NCBI GenBank assembly: GCA_022843125.1
Contig: JALHOG010000020.1
Coordinates: 1-64,000, forward strand
Length of the DNA stretch: 64,000 bases
From: Ilumatobacteraceae bacterium
Lineage (GTDB): Bacteria > Actinomycetota > Acidimicrobiia > Acidimicrobiales > Ilumatobacteraceae
Reading direction: 5' to 3'
Below, piece by piece: positions 63,245-64,000 of the stretch; position 1 is the stretch's first letter; each line of letters begins with the position of its first letter. The notes beneath the pieces are model-generated. The model did no database searches. It was given only the letters and a program-made list of their open reading frames with translations, and was not told the origin of the DNA. The translations under genes were made by a program, and so were the position numbers.

Positions 63245-63264
63245 GGGCGCCGCTGACGGCGCCC
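63245..63264 (-). terminator. Hairpin directly after rpmE
   Basis: GGGCGCC (63245-63251) pairs with GGCGCCC (63258-63264) around a 6-nt loop, 3 bp past the rpmE stop. With the next hairpin it forms a double terminator. Confidence 0.6.
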
Positions 63265-63267
63265 GGA

Positions 63268-63480
63268 TCACTTCTTGTCGCGACGGCCGTAGCGCTTGTT
63301 GAAGCGCTCGACGCGGCCACCGGCGTCGACCAGCTTCTGCTTGCCGGTGTAGAACGGGTGGCACTCGTTGCAGAGCTCGATGTGCTGCTCGCCCGGCTTG
63401 GTCGAGCGAGTGGTGAACGTGTTGCCACACGAGCACTTGACGGTCACTTCGGCGTATGCGGGATGGATGTCGGTCTTCAT
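63268..63480 (-). CDS. rpmE: 50S ribosomal protein L31
   Basis: 70 residues. The zinc-binding form of L31: VKCSCGNTF and [15 protein letters not shown] supply the cysteines. ATG 63480 has GGAGG upstream (TCGGAGGAG), a strong ribosome site, and longer in-frame sequence is not conserved in style. A TACGAT box at 63514-63509 may be its own -10. It follows rho, as in most actinobacteria. Confidence 0.97.
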   Translation of the reverse strand: MKTDIHPAYAEVTVKCSCGNTFTTRSTKPGEQHIELCNECHPFYTGKQKLVDAGGRVERFNKRYGRRDKK

Positions 63481-63538
63481 GGCGAACTCCTCCGAAATCG
63501 GACGATTGATCGTACCGGCGTCAACGTGGTCTGCCACC

Positions 63539-63569
63539 CGAACACCTGGCGCCTGGCACCAGGTGTTCG
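63539..63569 (-). terminator. Hairpin between rho and rpmE
   Basis: CGAACACCTGG (63539-63549) pairs perfectly with CCAGGTGTTCG (63559-63569) around a 9-nt loop, starting 6 bp after the rho stop. No T-run follows; it may end rho transcription or stabilise its 3' end. Confidence 0.65.
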
Positions 63570-63575
63570 CTCGGG

Positions 63576-64000
63576 TCACATGCCTGGCTGTTTGGCGATC
63601 TCCATCAGGAACTCGTCGTTCGTGCGGAACGTCTTCAGCCGGTCGACGAGGAGCTCGAGGCCGGGGGCGGCGTTGCCGTCGGCGGCGAGGCCCGAGAGCA
63701 CCCGGCGCAGCTTCCAGACCATCTGCAACTGCTTACGGTCGTACAGCAGCTCCTCGTGGCGGGTGCTCGACGCATCGACGTCGATCGCCGGGTAGATGCG
63801 CCGCTCGGCGAGCCGACGGTCGAGGCGGAGTTCCATGTTGCCCGTGCCCTTGAACTCCTCGAACACCGCTTCGTCCATGCGGCTGTTGGTCTCGACGAGT
63901 GCCGTCGCGAGGATGGTGAGCGAGCCGCCCTCCTCGACATTGCGGGCGGAACCGAAGAAGCGCTTCGGCGGGTAGAGCGCACCGGCGTCGATACCGCCCG
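63576..64000 (-). CDS. rho: Transcription termination factor Rho (partial, C-terminal part)
   Basis: About 141 C-terminal residues are present; the start lies beyond the window. Visible Rho motifs: [20 protein letters not shown] (Q/R loops region), [20 protein letters not shown] and the arginine-finger segment [15 protein letters not shown]. Rho is the hexameric RNA helicase for factor-dependent termination. It ends with a normal C-terminus ([11 protein letters not shown]). Confidence 0.97.
   Translation of the reverse strand, partial: GGIDAGALYPPKRFFGSARNVEEGGSLTILATALVETNSRMDEAVFEEFKGTGNMELRLDRRLAERRIYPAIDVDASSTRHEELLYDRKQLQMVWKLRRVLSGLAADGNAAPGLELLVDRLKTFRTNDEFLMEIAKQPGM

Overview
The window is high-GC actinobacterial chromosome. 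A WhiB regulator, the PafB/PafC pair, an F420-pathway guanylyltransferase, WXG100 proteins, an HU protein with a lysine/alanine-rich partner and the rho-rpmE-prfA-prmC gene set point to Actinobacteria. The overall style resembles marine Acidimicrobiia such as Ilumatobacter; that placement is inference from gene content, not a database match. The sequence is almost fully coding: no gap exceeds about 260 bp, and I see no rRNA, tRNA or CRISPR array.

Layout. 1-4254: a DUF58/MoxR pair divergent from four overlapping WXG100-type secretion substrates. 4261-10463: MFS exporter, unknown protein, gpsA, F420 guanylyltransferase, PIG-L deacetylase, HU with a separate histone-H1-like tail protein, and a HIT protein. 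10610-16016: PIN-PhoH ATPase, WhiB, DEDDh exonuclease, pafC/pafB and a 3-hydroxyacyl-CoA dehydrogenase. 16110-30828: glgX, a secreted five-module protein, pgi, pgl, rarD, a TetR regulator, a DUF305 protein, a lipoprotein metallopeptidase, an L,D-transpeptidase, a glycosyltransferase and argG. 30839-33660: a small accessory patch with an SOS-controlled DUF222/HNH endonuclease and two orphan genes. 33661-51934: quinone oxidoreductase, an AhpD-like/barstar reading frame with an in-frame TGA, M20 peptidase, CocE hydrolase, an XRE regulator, a CFA-synthase-like methyltransferase, a sugar kinase, a fused indolepyruvate ferredoxin oxidoreductase, a Ca/Na antiporter, a geranylgeranyl-reductase-type enzyme, chorismate mutase and a dehydrogenase-aldolase fusion. 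51972-64000: prmC, prfA, then two tandem DUF1800-DUF1501 gene pairs with repeat tails, then rpmE and the 3' part of rho.

The most notable signal is at 34657-35982. An AhpD/carboxymuconolactone-decarboxylase-type frame is interrupted by one TGA exactly where the second cysteine of the CxxC-xxx-H catalytic motif belongs. The frame stays open through the rest of the domain into a barstar-like domain. A hairpin meeting the bacterial SECIS rules follows the TGA, so this is a candidate selenoprotein.

A second pattern runs through the window. More than twenty genes have a TANNNT-like -10 box ending 6-9 nt before the start codon, with no Shine-Dalgarno sequence, which indicates widespread leaderless transcription and helps choose starts. 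One of these promoters, that of the HNH endonuclease, carries a perfect LexA box between its -35 and -10. argG is preceded by a leaderless ten-codon reading frame that overlaps its start.
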